A stretch of DNA of 64,000 nt, from positions 1,612,001 through 1,676,000 of the forward strand of contig NZ_CP069792.1 of assembly GCF_016894245.1 (NCBI RefSeq), given 5' to 3'. The position numbers and the translations under genes were made by a program. The notes under the pieces are model-generated. The model saw only the letters and a program-made list of their open reading frames with translations, was not told the DNA's origin and did not search any database. The DNA is from Corynebacterium kroppenstedtii. GTDB lineage: Bacteria; Actinomycetota; Actinomycetes; Mycobacteriales; Mycobacteriaceae. Shown piece after piece: positions 17,880 through 27,302 of this stretch. Numbering within the stretch: position 1 is the first letter of the stretch; every line of letters starts with the position of its first letter.

Positions 17880-20800
17880 ATGTTTGCGTATCTTCTCCAT
17901 GTTTTGTGGCCGGTGCATTCTGGCATGCATGTATGGGTGGAGGAGACTGATGGCCACAAGGTGGTGGCTAATTACTCCGATCTACCGCGTGACCAGTTCC
18001 CCCAGGTCATTCTGGATGCGTTAACTAATCGTGGTCGGCGGACAGTGGCGCCACGGCGTGCGCACGCTGTGCTATCAACACCAAAAGGTCGTCTCCGTGA
18101 GTTGACGATCCCCACAGTAGAGTTCAGCCCGGATCAGGCGGTTGATTTTCTGATAACGCTGGCCCGCTTGCAGGACAATGACGAGCTTCCTGAGCACATG
18201 GGTATTGCGGCGGAGACGGAATTCGTACTCACTCTCTTGCGGGGATTGGAAAAACTCCGCATGTCTGGGCGCGTTCTCTTCCGAATGCAGTGGGTTGATC
18301 AGGAATGGATTCCGATGTGGCAGCCCGCAGTTGGCATGGCTGAGCGCGTTTGGCTTGCCCAGATGGTCGAGGCAACACCAGAGGTGTTGACACTGTCCGG
18401 CGGTCGTGATCTCGCTGAACGGATTTCTGTCCCACTTATCGACGCCTTAGCCCGGCGGACCTTGGTGTCCATGCCTGATCAAGAGGAAATCGTTCAGCCC
18501 CTGGTCCGCTCACTTATTGACGGGTCGCCTTTGGATCGGGCAACCGGGTCGATGGTCGTCGATATCAATACGTGGCGTAGCAAAATGTCGTCGGAAAGCT
18601 ATGACCTTATTTTTATTGTTCATGAACCCGACGATGTGGAAACGGAAGAACCGCGTTTCAACCCCGCGGATCCGCGTGCCGCCTATGAGCTGGCGGAAGC
18701 GGACATAGAACGAAATGAAGGCATGTCCCGGCTGGCCGATACGACAGGTAACGTGCACAACAACGGTGTCACTGCCGTAATAGGGCCTGAACCCAAAATT
18801 CAGTGGCGAATTCGGTTGGCTTATCGCTCGGGTACCGACGCACCCGCACCGATTCCGCAGCCGATCAATGACCCCGCGCTTCGCAAGCGTGTGGATGAGC
18901 AATTAGAGCGGGCTAGCCATGTGTGGCCACAACTTGCCACGTATGGCATTGACCCTGATACACGCGACTACCTTTTGTCCACGAACGACATTGTGGAATT
19001 TATTGATCGAGGTGCAGATACACTTCGGCAAATAGGGTTCCGGGTCTTGGTTCCAGCGCCATGGACAAAAGAAAAAGTCCGAGTGTCGCTGTCAGCACAG
19101 CCCGCAGTGGTGAACGGACCAGGTGACGCACAACTGGGTTTCGATCAGCTCTTAGACTTCTCATGGTCCGCGTCCATGGGCGGCAACCAGCTATCGCCCG
19201 CGGAGGTAGACGACCTCCTTCAATCCAGCACTGACCTCGTCAACATTCGAGGGAAATGGGTGCAAGCTGATACCCGTGTGCTTAAGGCAGCATCGAAGCA
19301 CTTATCGTCTCTGGTGAACGGAACCACGGGCAAGGACAGCAGCGGTACCGACGAGGGACAGGTAACAGTAGGCCGGCTACGTCAGGCTACCGACGAGATT
19401 CGGCGCGATCTTCGTGACGATGGCGAAACAGGACCAATTATTGCCGACGCAATATCTGCTTCACCTGACGACGGGAATGAGGGTCCCGATGAACTTAGCG
19501 TGGATGACCCCAGCGTAGACGACCCCAGCGTGATGGTGGAAGCAGCGACGTGGATTAGTGCGCTCATCGGAGTAAATAAAGCCATTGCGCCTCAGCGCAT
19601 CGACACCCCCTCGGGGATAACTGTTGAGCTGAGAGACTATCAGCGTCGAGGTTTTGACTGGCTCGCGTGGATGACGTCGCAGCACCTCGGTTGTGTACTA
19701 GCCGATGATATGGGCCTCGGAAAAACGCTGCAGACATTGACACTCTTGGCCTATGAGAAAGAAAATGCAGTGCCGTCAGGGCCGGCCCTTGTTATTGCTC
19801 CTACATCAGTGATAGGGAATTGGATTGCGGAGGCAAAAAAATTCGCACCGAACCTGAGCACGTACTTACACCACGGTCCCGCCCGGCTCGAGGGTGAAGC
19901 ACTGACGGATAAGATTGCTGCAACCGACCTCATTGTCACCACCTACTCGATCGCGACGCGGGATCAAGAGGTCCTAGGTCGGACATATTTTCACCGCATC
20001 GTTATAGATGAAGCCCAGCAGGTGAAAAATCCCGGGACGAAGAATGCGAAAGCTGTCCGGGCTTTGCAGGCATCTCACCGGCTTGCACTTACTGGTACAC
20101 CCGTGGAGAACAGGTTAGATGAGCTGTGGGCAGTGATGGATTTTTGTAATCCGGGCCTCTTTGGGAAACGTAACGAGTTTCGCGACCGGTACTCCATTCC
20201 CATTGAGCGGTACCACGATGACAACTTGACGGCGGATTTAAAGGCGCTCACGCAACCATTCATTCTCCGGCGAGTAAAAACAGATCCCGCCGTTGTCGAT
20301 GATCTTCCCGAAAAGAACGAAGCCGTATTGGTAGCAGAGATGCTTCCGCAGCAGGCGAGCCTGTATAAAGCTGTCACGGCCACAGTGGCTAAGGAACTCG
20401 AGTCCAAACAAGGCGGAATCGATCGTCGGGGGCTCATATTTAAGCTGCTTACAGGATTAAAACAAATATGCAACCACCCCGCGCAGTATCTGGGGGATGA
20501 CTCACCATTCTTGGATGGATCCCACCATCGCTCCGGTAAAGTCGCCACCGCCGAACCGCTCGTGGATGAAGCGCTTCAGCAAGGCCGAAAAGTGCTGATC
20601 TTCACCCAATTTGTCGTGTTCGGAAACATGCTCAAAACATATTTCAATAATCGATATGGAATTGACGTCCCTTTTCTTAACGGCTCGGTAGAGAGAAAAG
20701 AGCGGGACCGCATGGTAGACACTTTTAATTCCCCGGCAGGCCCACCGATCATGATTCTGTCTCTCCGAGCAGGAGGAACCGGCCTGAACCTCACTGGAGC

Positions 20801-21143
20801 TAGCGTTGTTATTCACATGGACCGGTGGTGGAATCCGGCTGTCGAAAATCAAGCCACTGACCGCGCCTATCGCATTGGCCAAGAACACGATGTCAGCGTC
20901 TATAAGCTAATTAGTAAAGGGACGATTGAAGAGAAAATTAACGATATCATCGAAGGGAAACTCCAACTGGCCAGCGCTGTTGTCGGCACTGGTGAAGCAT
21001 GGATTTCCGAGCTGTCAGATGATGAGCTTCTCCAGTTGGTCACCATGAAGGAACCTACAAAGCCTATTCGGTCCGAATACACCAACGCTCGAGCGCGGCA
21101 TAGCCTGCCAACGACCAGCAATGCCGGGAGACACCATGAGTGA
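17880..21143 (+). CDS. SNF2-family DEAD/DEAH helicase
   Basis: This 1087-residue protein is a bacterial SNF2/Swi2 ATPase, a double-stranded DNA translocase. The N-terminal ~590 residues include a bacterial SNF2-associated region. The ATPase core has Walker A as DDMGLGKT (609-616), DEAQ (710-713), GTPVENR, and the C-terminal helicase lobe with TDRAYRIGQ near 994. I choose ATG 17880 because the product then begins MFAYLLHVLWPVHSG, close to the family start; a frame open from 17712 has no support. A 15-bp repeat encodes VDDPS twice (19497-19526). The stop overlaps the SWIM gene start by eight bases. The substrate process (repair, replication restart or defence) cannot be read from sequence. Confidence 0.92.
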   Translation: MFAYLLHVLWPVHSGMHVWVEETDGHKVVANYSDLPRDQFPQVILDALTNRGRRTVAPRRAHAVLSTPKGRLRELTIPTVEFSPDQAVDFLITLARLQDNDELPEHMGIAAETEFVLTLLRGLEKLRMSGRVLFRMQWVDQEWIPMWQPAVGMAERVWLAQMVEATPEVLTLSGGRDLAERISVPLIDALARRTLVSMPDQEEIVQPLVRSLIDGSPLDRATGSMVVDINTWRSKMSSESYDLIFIVHEPDDVETEEPRFNPADPRAAYELAEADIERNEGMSRLADTTGNVHNNGVTAVIGPEPKIQWRIRLAYRSGTDAPAPIPQPINDPALRKRVDEQLERASHVWPQLATYGIDPDTRDYLLSTNDIVEFIDRGADTLRQIGFRVLVPAPWTKEKVRVSLSAQPAVVNGPGDAQLGFDQLLDFSWSASMGGNQLSPAEVDDLLQSSTDLVNIRGKWVQADTRVLKAASKHLSSLVNGTTGKDSSGTDEGQVTVGRLRQATDEIRRDLRDDGETGPIIADAISASPDDGNEGPDELSVDDPSVDDPSVMVEAATWISALIGVNKAIAPQRIDTPSGITVELRDYQRRGFDWLAWMTSQHLGCVLADDMGLGKTLQTLTLLAYEKENAVPSGPALVIAPTSVIGNWIAEAKKFAPNLSTYLHHGPARLEGEALTDKIAATDLIVTTYSIATRDQEVLGRTYFHRIVIDEAQQVKNPGTKNAKAVRALQASHRLALTGTPVENRLDELWAVMDFCNPGLFGKRNEFRDRYSIPIERYHDDNLTADLKALTQPFILRRVKTDPAVVDDLPEKNEAVLVAEMLPQQASLYKAVTATVAKELESKQGGIDRRGLIFKLLTGLKQICNHPAQYLGDDSPFLDGSHHRSGKVATAEPLVDEALQQGRKVLIFTQFVVFGNMLKTYFNNRYGIDVPFLNGSVERKERDRMVDTFNSPAGPPIMILSLRAGGTGLNLTGASVVIHMDRWWNPAVENQATDRAYRIGQEHDVSVYKLISKGTIEEKINDIIEGKLQLASAVVGTGEAWISELSDDELLQLVTMKEPTKPIRSEYTNARARHSLPTTSNAGRHHE

Positions 21144-22269
21144 CACACCGCATCATCACTCGCGATCAGGCGATAAGCGTCGCCGTCTCACCGTCGACGA
21201 TAACGTTATCTACCTGAACTTCGGCCGAAACCGGGACACCGCTGGCGCAGATGAGGAAGGGAACTCGGCGTCTCACCAACGGACACGTCAGTATCAGCGC
21301 GGGGGATCCGCGACTTCAGCGAACCGACAATCAGGAGCAAAGTGGCGTGCTAGTTCTCGTCGCCCTCGTGGGCGCGACGACCGCAGTGCGCATTCGTGGC
21401 CAGCGTCAGTAATCATGCGTCAGCTCGATGACAACACCGAGGCCGGGAGGAAGAAGCGAGGCCGCGATTACTTCCGACAGGACTCCCTCCTGCGAGTAGA
21501 CATCGAGGATTGGCAAATAGTCGCCCAGGTGATGGGATCCCAGCCAGAGCCATTCACTATCCATGCCTATGTGCCGCATGACCCCGATGCCGTCGACCAA
21601 GCTATTAAGTACCTGTCTGATGATGACCAGGCATACGACAATTTTGTGCAGGGGCAGGAAGACCGTCGCCTAGAAAGCATGCTGTTCCCGTTCGACGATG
21701 CACGGTGGTCATGCAGCTGCCCTGATCCGGACCCGTGGTGCAAACACATCTACGCCGTTGGTCTATATCTGCAAGAGCGGTTTACCAGCGACCCCTTCAG
21801 TATTCTCCGCGTGACAAACACCACACGAGAGGACATTTCGCGACGAGTTCATCAGGCTCATGAGCGTGCAGGGGATGGATACAGAACGCCGTCACGGACT
21901 TTAGATTCCCCGAGTTCTGATGTAGTCGGACAGGACAATGCAACAGCGCGACGCAGATGGGCCGCAGGTGTGGGCACTTCGTCTACTTATGGCGTCGATG
22001 GCCAGCAGACCGACCCGGACACTTTTTGGGGTGTGCCCATGAACTACCCAAGCCCACCACGCGTGCAGAAAGCATCAGCCCTGGAGGACCATGACCAACA
22101 AGCATTAATGAAAGTTCTCAGTTGGGTTTCCTATGGCGCGGTGGGGCAGCTCAGTGCGCGCAGTGACCTCGAAGATGTTTATCACCACCTCATGACCGCA
22201 CCGCCAGAAATGGCTCACCCCGACGACCAACACGAACACGTCGATACGCCACCGGATGACCAAGGATAA
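21136..22269 (+). CDS. SWIM zinc-finger protein
   Basis: This 377-residue protein carries a SWIM zinc finger Cys193-x-Cys195-x6-Cys202-x-His204 in WSCSCPDPDPWCKH, a motif linked to DNA or protein binding. The N-terminal 110 residues are Arg/Ser/His-rich and probably disordered; the rest has no recognised fold. SWIM proteins commonly sit next to SNF2 helicases in actinobacteria, and here ATG 21136 overlaps the helicase stop by eight bases with GGGAG upstream, so the two are translationally coupled and probably work in one complex (inference). Sixteen bases separate it from the phosphoesterase gene. Confidence 0.9.
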   Translation: MSDTPHHHSRSGDKRRRLTVDDNVIYLNFGRNRDTAGADEEGNSASHQRTRQYQRGGSATSANRQSGAKWRASSRRPRGRDDRSAHSWPASVIMRQLDDNTEAGRKKRGRDYFRQDSLLRVDIEDWQIVAQVMGSQPEPFTIHAYVPHDPDAVDQAIKYLSDDDQAYDNFVQGQEDRRLESMLFPFDDARWSCSCPDPDPWCKHIYAVGLYLQERFTSDPFSILRVTNTTREDISRRVHQAHERAGDGYRTPSRTLDSPSSDVVGQDNATARRRWAAGVGTSSTYGVDGQQTDPDTFWGVPMNYPSPPRVQKASALEDHDQQALMKVLSWVSYGAVGQLSARSDLEDVYHHLMTAPPEMAHPDDQHEHVDTPPDDQG

Positions 22270-22285
22270 ATGACGAAGGATAATT

Positions 22286-23533
22286 ATGATTCCCTCACAC
22301 TCTCACCCCGAGAAAGTAACAGGCACGATTAATCATGGGCATGCCTCAGCGCGCGGTCATGCTCGCATTCTTCACACTTCCGACTGGCAGCTCGGAATGG
22401 AACGGTGGTTCCTGAAAACAGACAAAGGCACGAATAGCGACGACGGTGGCCTTGATTCTCAAGCGCTCTATACGCAAGCTCGGTTCACAGTCATTAAACG
22501 AATGGCAGATATAGCTCACGAGCGACAGTGTGATGCCGTCGTTGTCGCTGGAGACGTCTTTGACTCTCCGCAGGTAGGGGAGCGGATTCAGAACCGCTTC
22601 ATTGAGGCGATTGAACGCTTCACTCCGATCCCCATCGTATTTTTACCTGGTAACCATGACCCTTACCAGATAGGGAGCATGTGGAACTCGCCATTTGCTA
22701 CCCGCATACAAGAGGCGGGAGGAATCATTATTTCCGACTATTCCATCCACCACCTTGGCGGTGTTGATGTTGTGGGAGCGCCACTGACCAGCAATAAACC
22801 AACTGAAGATACGGTGTCGGCTGTCCTACGCAACCTTGAACCGTCTTCTGGGGTCCGGGTTCTGTTAGGACACGGTCAGCCCCGACGAGACTGGTATGAG
22901 TCTACGGCTCACGCAGATCACGCGGTCGACATGGACAATGTAGACCAAGCACTGGATACTCATAAGGTTGACTACATTGCCATGGGAGACACCCACTCCG
23001 TAGAAAAACTTGATTCCCGCGGAGGTATGTGGTTTTCCGGATCCCCTGAGCCAACTGATTTCGACGATCGTGAACGAAACTCGGGATATTGCTTAGTTGT
23101 TGATATTGATGTTGCCGACGGAACCACGACGTTGACAGTTGATCCTGTCCACGTGGCTGAGTGGTCCTTTCATTCCGATGTGCGCGAAGTGAACGCTGAC
23201 GCGGATATAGAACAATGGTTTTCTGACCTCAATAACATGCGTGACGCCTCAACGACCGTCATAAAGAGCACACTCTCCGGAAGAATCAGCCTTGAACAAG
23301 ATAGCCGGATAGAGGAATACAGACAACGCATAGCTTCGAAATTCGCGGCATTTTACGACAATGAGGGTAAATCAGAGCTCAGCATTGTCCCCGATTCCCT
23401 CGATGCGGATGCCTTTAATCTACACGGGTATTTCCGGAAAGTTCTCGACGATCTTGATCCTGAAGACGATACCGATAGGGAAGCGCTAAGAATTCTTTAC
23501 CAACTTAATCAGCGGTATCAGGAAAGCGAGTAA
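22286..23533 (+). CDS. SbcD/Mre11-like metallophosphoesterase (DNA repair exonuclease)
   Basis: The 415-residue product is a calcineurin-like phosphoesterase of the SbcD/Mre11 group. Metal-binding motifs are seen in order: TSDWQLG (Asp33, Gln35 in place of the usual His), GDVFDS (Asp90), GNHD (Asn123, His124), GHGQ (His196) and GDTH (His237). With a Rad50-like partner such enzymes process DNA ends or hairpins. ATG 22286 has GAAGGA five bases upstream. Its stop overlaps the start of the ATPase gene (TAATG), so the two are produced together. The Asp-x-Gln variant may alter metal 1 coordination; whether it abolishes nuclease activity cannot be judged here. Confidence 0.9.
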   Translation: MIPSHSHPEKVTGTINHGHASARGHARILHTSDWQLGMERWFLKTDKGTNSDDGGLDSQALYTQARFTVIKRMADIAHERQCDAVVVAGDVFDSPQVGERIQNRFIEAIERFTPIPIVFLPGNHDPYQIGSMWNSPFATRIQEAGGIIISDYSIHHLGGVDVVGAPLTSNKPTEDTVSAVLRNLEPSSGVRVLLGHGQPRRDWYESTAHADHAVDMDNVDQALDTHKVDYIAMGDTHSVEKLDSRGGMWFSGSPEPTDFDDRERNSGYCLVVDIDVADGTTTLTVDPVHVAEWSFHSDVREVNADADIEQWFSDLNNMRDASTTVIKSTLSGRISLEQDSRIEEYRQRIASKFAAFYDNEGKSELSIVPDSLDADAFNLHGYFRKVLDDLDPEDDTDREALRILYQLNQRYQESE

Positions 23534-26259
23534 TGGTGATGAAAATTCACAAAATTGATATTAGGAACTTCCGCGGTATCGACCACGTTACTTTAGAATT
23601 CCCAAATACTGGTGTAACAGTGATCTCTGGGCCTAATGAGGTGGGGAAATCTAGTGTTGTCAAAGCACTAACGATGTGGAAGTCAGCCTTGTACTCAAGC
23701 ACAAAAGCGGAAGTTAAAGCTGCCAAACCCGTGGACAAGGATGTTGCCCCCGAAGTTACTGTGGAGATGACTGTCGATGGACAGCACTTCTCGATGTACA
23801 AGAGGTGGCTGAAAAACTCTCAAGCAGAACTTAGGATTCTTAGTCCACTGCGAACAACTAAGACCGGAAAAGAAGCAGAGTCATGGGTTAATGAGGTTTT
23901 TTCCTCAAGCGACCAATCAATGCCTTTTGATGCCTTGACGGTCAGCCAGAACAGTGGGACATGGGATTTCCTCGATGTTGGGAACTATGCTGCACTCGAG
24001 AATAGTCTCTCCGAATCTGATAGTAGTGATGACGGCGACGCGGTTGGTTTACGAGGGGACATTAAGAGTGAGTTCGATAAATACTTCACACCAGCGGCCA
24101 AACCACGAGCAGGTGTGCATAAAGACGCTATTAGTGAGTATGAAAAGGCGAAGGAAGATGAGAAAGATGCTGAAAATGCTGCAGAAAAGTTAGCGAATTT
24201 GCGAGCAGAGTTGGAGAGAATCTCCCACAAACTCGACGACGATAAAAAAACACTTACCGACGTGTGTGCATTACGTGATAGTGCGAAAAACGAAAAAAAG
24301 AAAATCGATGAGGCTCGGGCGAAACTGGAGCAGGCGCAACAAGGTCGGAAAGACGCTGAATCCGCGCTTCAACGTCAGCGAGAGTTAAAGCAAAGCCGGA
24401 CGCAGCTTCACGACGATTATGCTGAACGCAAACAGCAGGCAGCGAAGGCAGAAGAGAAATATAACCAGGTAGCAAAACAAGCTGAATCCTATGAGGCTCG
24501 GGTTAAAGCTGCTCAAGATACGTATGACAACGCGCAGCGGGTTAAAACATATGCGGATTTAGAGTTGGACAAGCTGAAAACTCACCGAGATTGGGCCGCG
24601 TCCATGAAGGAGGCCGAACAGGTTCGAACCAAGCTACTGTCAGGAGATGCTGCTAACAAGCGTCGACACGAAGCTGAGAGCAAACTCGATGACGGCTCAT
24701 CCATTATCGATGACGACGCGTTTGATGACCTGAAAAAGAGTCAAGAGGCGTGGCGTAACCAGGAAGAGGCCTTAGGCTTTGCGGTAGGGAAGATCCATAT
24801 TGAGGGTCCTGACGGTGACCCCGCTGTAGGGGACTACCCCATGGATAGGCCCCGGCGCATTGAACTGGGGGAATACACACTGGAAATTCACCCCTCTGCT
24901 GAGACGCGCGACCGAAGGAAAGATGTCGATTCCGCGCACGAGGTCTTCACAGGTTTGTTAAGAAAGCATGAGTTGGGTTCGTTTGATGACGTTGAACGAC
25001 GTCATAATGCCTATATACAGGCTCGCAATGAACGTGATGCCGCACAGCGTGATCAAGAAATAGCTTGGGGAAACCAACCGCGTGAGGTCATCGAGACGAA
25101 GCTACAAGAGTTGCGCCGTTCTGCCGATGACTATGAAGAGCAGTACCAAGACCTCCTCGACAGAGAAGCGCAGCGTAATTCTAGCCATGACTCAGATGGT
25201 GACCTTATGGCCGGCAGGCGAACTCATGAAATGTTAAAAGTCGAGAGTGTGCCGTCGAGTGAGGACATTCATCGAGCTAGGGCGGAGAGAGATCATGCCG
25301 AGCATGCTTTTGCTGTGGCACGCCGCGACCTGGAGAAACTTCGTCAAGAAGATGTGGCCGTCCAGCTATCGCGCGAGAAAGCCAATCGCGATTCGGCGAA
25401 CAAGGAACGCGACAGAGCCTTAGAAAAGTTAGCCGAAGCGCAGGCTGCTCTCTCCGACGAGGTTCTAACGAATAACTTCCACGAAGCAGAAGAGCAGTGG
25501 GATTACCGACGCGGTGTATACGACAAAGCCGTCCGCAATCTCAAGGCACTTGACCCCGAGCAGAACACTAAGAAACTCGAGGACGCCAAACGTCGAGAAC
25601 GGGCTCTTATGCAAGCAATCGAAAACTCGAGGAAAGAACAGTCTCATCTTCAAGGACTGATTGAAGGATCCGGGTCGCCTGATGCAGATCTTCAGGAGAA
25701 AAAGACGATCCTTAAGCAAAAAGAAAACACTCTAAATGCTGTCAGGATGCGGGCCAACGCTATCCGCCGCTTATACGACTTAGTGGAAAAGCATTTCGAA
25801 GATGCGAAGAAAGAGTACCTAGAGCCATATATCAACCTTCTTACTGAGAAGGCTGGCCACGTTTTTGGCCCGGACGTGTCATTCACGTCAGAGGGCGATG
25901 CCGGTCATGGTAGATCAACAAGCAGGAAAAGTAGGGGCAAGAAAGCCACTAGCGCGTCGACAATCTCGCAGCGTGTTCTCAATGGCCGAGCAGTTAACCT
26001 CGCCGACCTATCCGGTGGCGCTGCCGAGCAACTGCAGATCGTCCAGCGCCTAGCAGTCGCGGAGCTAGTCGGAGATCAGAGCGTACCTGTCTTCCTCGAC
26101 GATGCCCTGGGGTATGCGGATAGTGAGAGGGCCAGGAAAATGAATGAACTGCTGACGGAATCAGGAAAGAAACACCAGATCATCGTCATGACATGTGTTC
26201 CCGAACGGTATAAATCTGTCGAAGCAGCGAAAAGGATCGAAATGACCGGAACGAAGTAA
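23533..26259 (+). CDS. Rad50/SbcC-like AAA ATPase without zinc hook
   Basis: This 908-residue protein has a split ABC-type ATPase: Walker A GPNEVGKSS (33-41) at the N-terminus, and signature LSGGAAEQ (826-833) and Walker B VFLDDALGYAD (Asp856, Asp857) at the C-terminus. Between them (about 190-800) lies a Lys/Glu/Gln-rich region typical of an antiparallel coiled coil. No CXXC zinc hook is present at the middle; the whole protein has only two cysteines (VCALRD and MTCVPE), so dimerisation at the coil tip must differ from classical Rad50/SbcC. It starts on the stop codon of the SbcD-like gene. It likely forms an end-processing complex with that protein (inference from family and coupling). Confidence 0.9.
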   Translation: MVMKIHKIDIRNFRGIDHVTLEFPNTGVTVISGPNEVGKSSVVKALTMWKSALYSSTKAEVKAAKPVDKDVAPEVTVEMTVDGQHFSMYKRWLKNSQAELRILSPLRTTKTGKEAESWVNEVFSSSDQSMPFDALTVSQNSGTWDFLDVGNYAALENSLSESDSSDDGDAVGLRGDIKSEFDKYFTPAAKPRAGVHKDAISEYEKAKEDEKDAENAAEKLANLRAELERISHKLDDDKKTLTDVCALRDSAKNEKKKIDEARAKLEQAQQGRKDAESALQRQRELKQSRTQLHDDYAERKQQAAKAEEKYNQVAKQAESYEARVKAAQDTYDNAQRVKTYADLELDKLKTHRDWAASMKEAEQVRTKLLSGDAANKRRHEAESKLDDGSSIIDDDAFDDLKKSQEAWRNQEEALGFAVGKIHIEGPDGDPAVGDYPMDRPRRIELGEYTLEIHPSAETRDRRKDVDSAHEVFTGLLRKHELGSFDDVERRHNAYIQARNERDAAQRDQEIAWGNQPREVIETKLQELRRSADDYEEQYQDLLDREAQRNSSHDSDGDLMAGRRTHEMLKVESVPSSEDIHRARAERDHAEHAFAVARRDLEKLRQEDVAVQLSREKANRDSANKERDRALEKLAEAQAALSDEVLTNNFHEAEEQWDYRRGVYDKAVRNLKALDPEQNTKKLEDAKRRERALMQAIENSRKEQSHLQGLIEGSGSPDADLQEKKTILKQKENTLNAVRMRANAIRRLYDLVEKHFEDAKKEYLEPYINLLTEKAGHVFGPDVSFTSEGDAGHGRSTSRKSRGKKATSASTISQRVLNGRAVNLADLSGGAAEQLQIVQRLAVAELVGDQSVPVFLDDALGYADSERARKMNELLTESGKKHQIIVMTCVPERYKSVEAAKRIEMTGTK

Positions 26260-26374
26260 CCACTGAAATTGAGTGATTAAGGGAACCGAGCTCTCACGAA
26301 ACCGAGCACTGCTGGCACGAACCCACCACGTTCTACATTGTGGATCAATTGTTGAAAGGACGAGAATAGACACC

Positions 26375-27295
26375 ATGTCAGACGACAAGAAAAGTACGGA
26401 AACTGCGCGACAAGCAGAAAGCGTGACCTCTAGTAGCGTCGATCAAGGCGAAAAGCCACGCGTGCCTGTCACCGATGTTCTTAACGCTCCGCCCCAACGC
26501 GATGATCCCATTTCTTTCCTGACAGATATGGATGGTGTGTTGGTCAAAGAAGGCGACATCATTCCTGGTGCGGACGAGTTCCTTAATGAGCTTCGCGATA
26601 ATGATGTCGAATATATGGTGCTCACCAATAACTCGATCTATACCCCACGCGATTTGTCCGCGCGGTTGGAGCGGACGGGGATCGATATTCCTGCCGAACG
26701 TATCTGGACATCTGCTAAAGCCACTGCTGCTTTTCTCGCTAGCCAGAAAGAAGTATCGACGGCGTATGCCGTCGGTGAATCGGGATTAACCACTGCCCTT
26801 CACGAAATAGGGTGGATTCTGACCGACTCGGATCCCGAATACGTTGTGCTTGGGGAGACTCGCACCTATTCATTCGAGGCCATTACGACAGCGATTCGGC
26901 TCATCCGCCGAGGTGCAAAATTTATTTGTACTAACCCTGATATCACGGGGCCATCGCCGGAAGGGGTGCTGCCCGCCACTGGTGCCGTTGCGTCTCTGAT
27001 CCAGACGGCATCAATGAAAGAACCTTATTATGTCGGCAAGCCGAATCCAATGATGATGAGGTCGGCGCTTCGCCGTATCGGTGTCCACTCCGAGAACACC
27101 GTTATGGTGGGCGATCGCATGGATACTGACATCAAGGCCGGAATGGAAGCCGGTATGAAAACAATCCTCGTTCGTTCCGGTATTACCGACGATGACATGA
27201 TTGAGAACTTCCCCTACCGGCCTAGCCGCGTGATTGACTCAGTCAAAGATCTCGTCGGAAATGTTCACGATCCCTGCGGTGAATTCGAGGAATAA
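26375..27295 (+). CDS. HAD-IIA family phosphatase (NagD-like)
   Basis: This 306-residue cytoplasmic hydrolase has the HAD nucleophile motif TDMDGVLVKEG (Asp51, Asp53), motif II VLTNNS, a C2-type cap, the GKPNPMM lysine motif, and motif IV MVGDRMDTDI near 245. NagD-like enzymes dephosphorylate nucleotides and small sugar phosphates; the physiological substrate varies. The first 45 residues are a Ser/Thr/Lys-rich extension. ATG 26375 is used, with GAAAGGA about 14 bases upstream, slightly long; the frame is open from 26273. It follows the Rad50-like gene after 115 bases, so it may or may not share its transcript. Confidence 0.9.
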   Translation: MSDDKKSTETARQAESVTSSSVDQGEKPRVPVTDVLNAPPQRDDPISFLTDMDGVLVKEGDIIPGADEFLNELRDNDVEYMVLTNNSIYTPRDLSARLERTGIDIPAERIWTSAKATAAFLASQKEVSTAYAVGESGLTTALHEIGWILTDSDPEYVVLGETRTYSFEAITTAIRLIRRGAKFICTNPDITGPSPEGVLPATGAVASLIQTASMKEPYYVGKPNPMMMRSALRRIGVHSENTVMVGDRMDTDIKAGMEAGMKTILVRSGITDDDMIENFPYRPSRVIDSVKDLVGNVHDPCGEFEE

Positions 27296-27302
27296 AAGGA
27301 AG

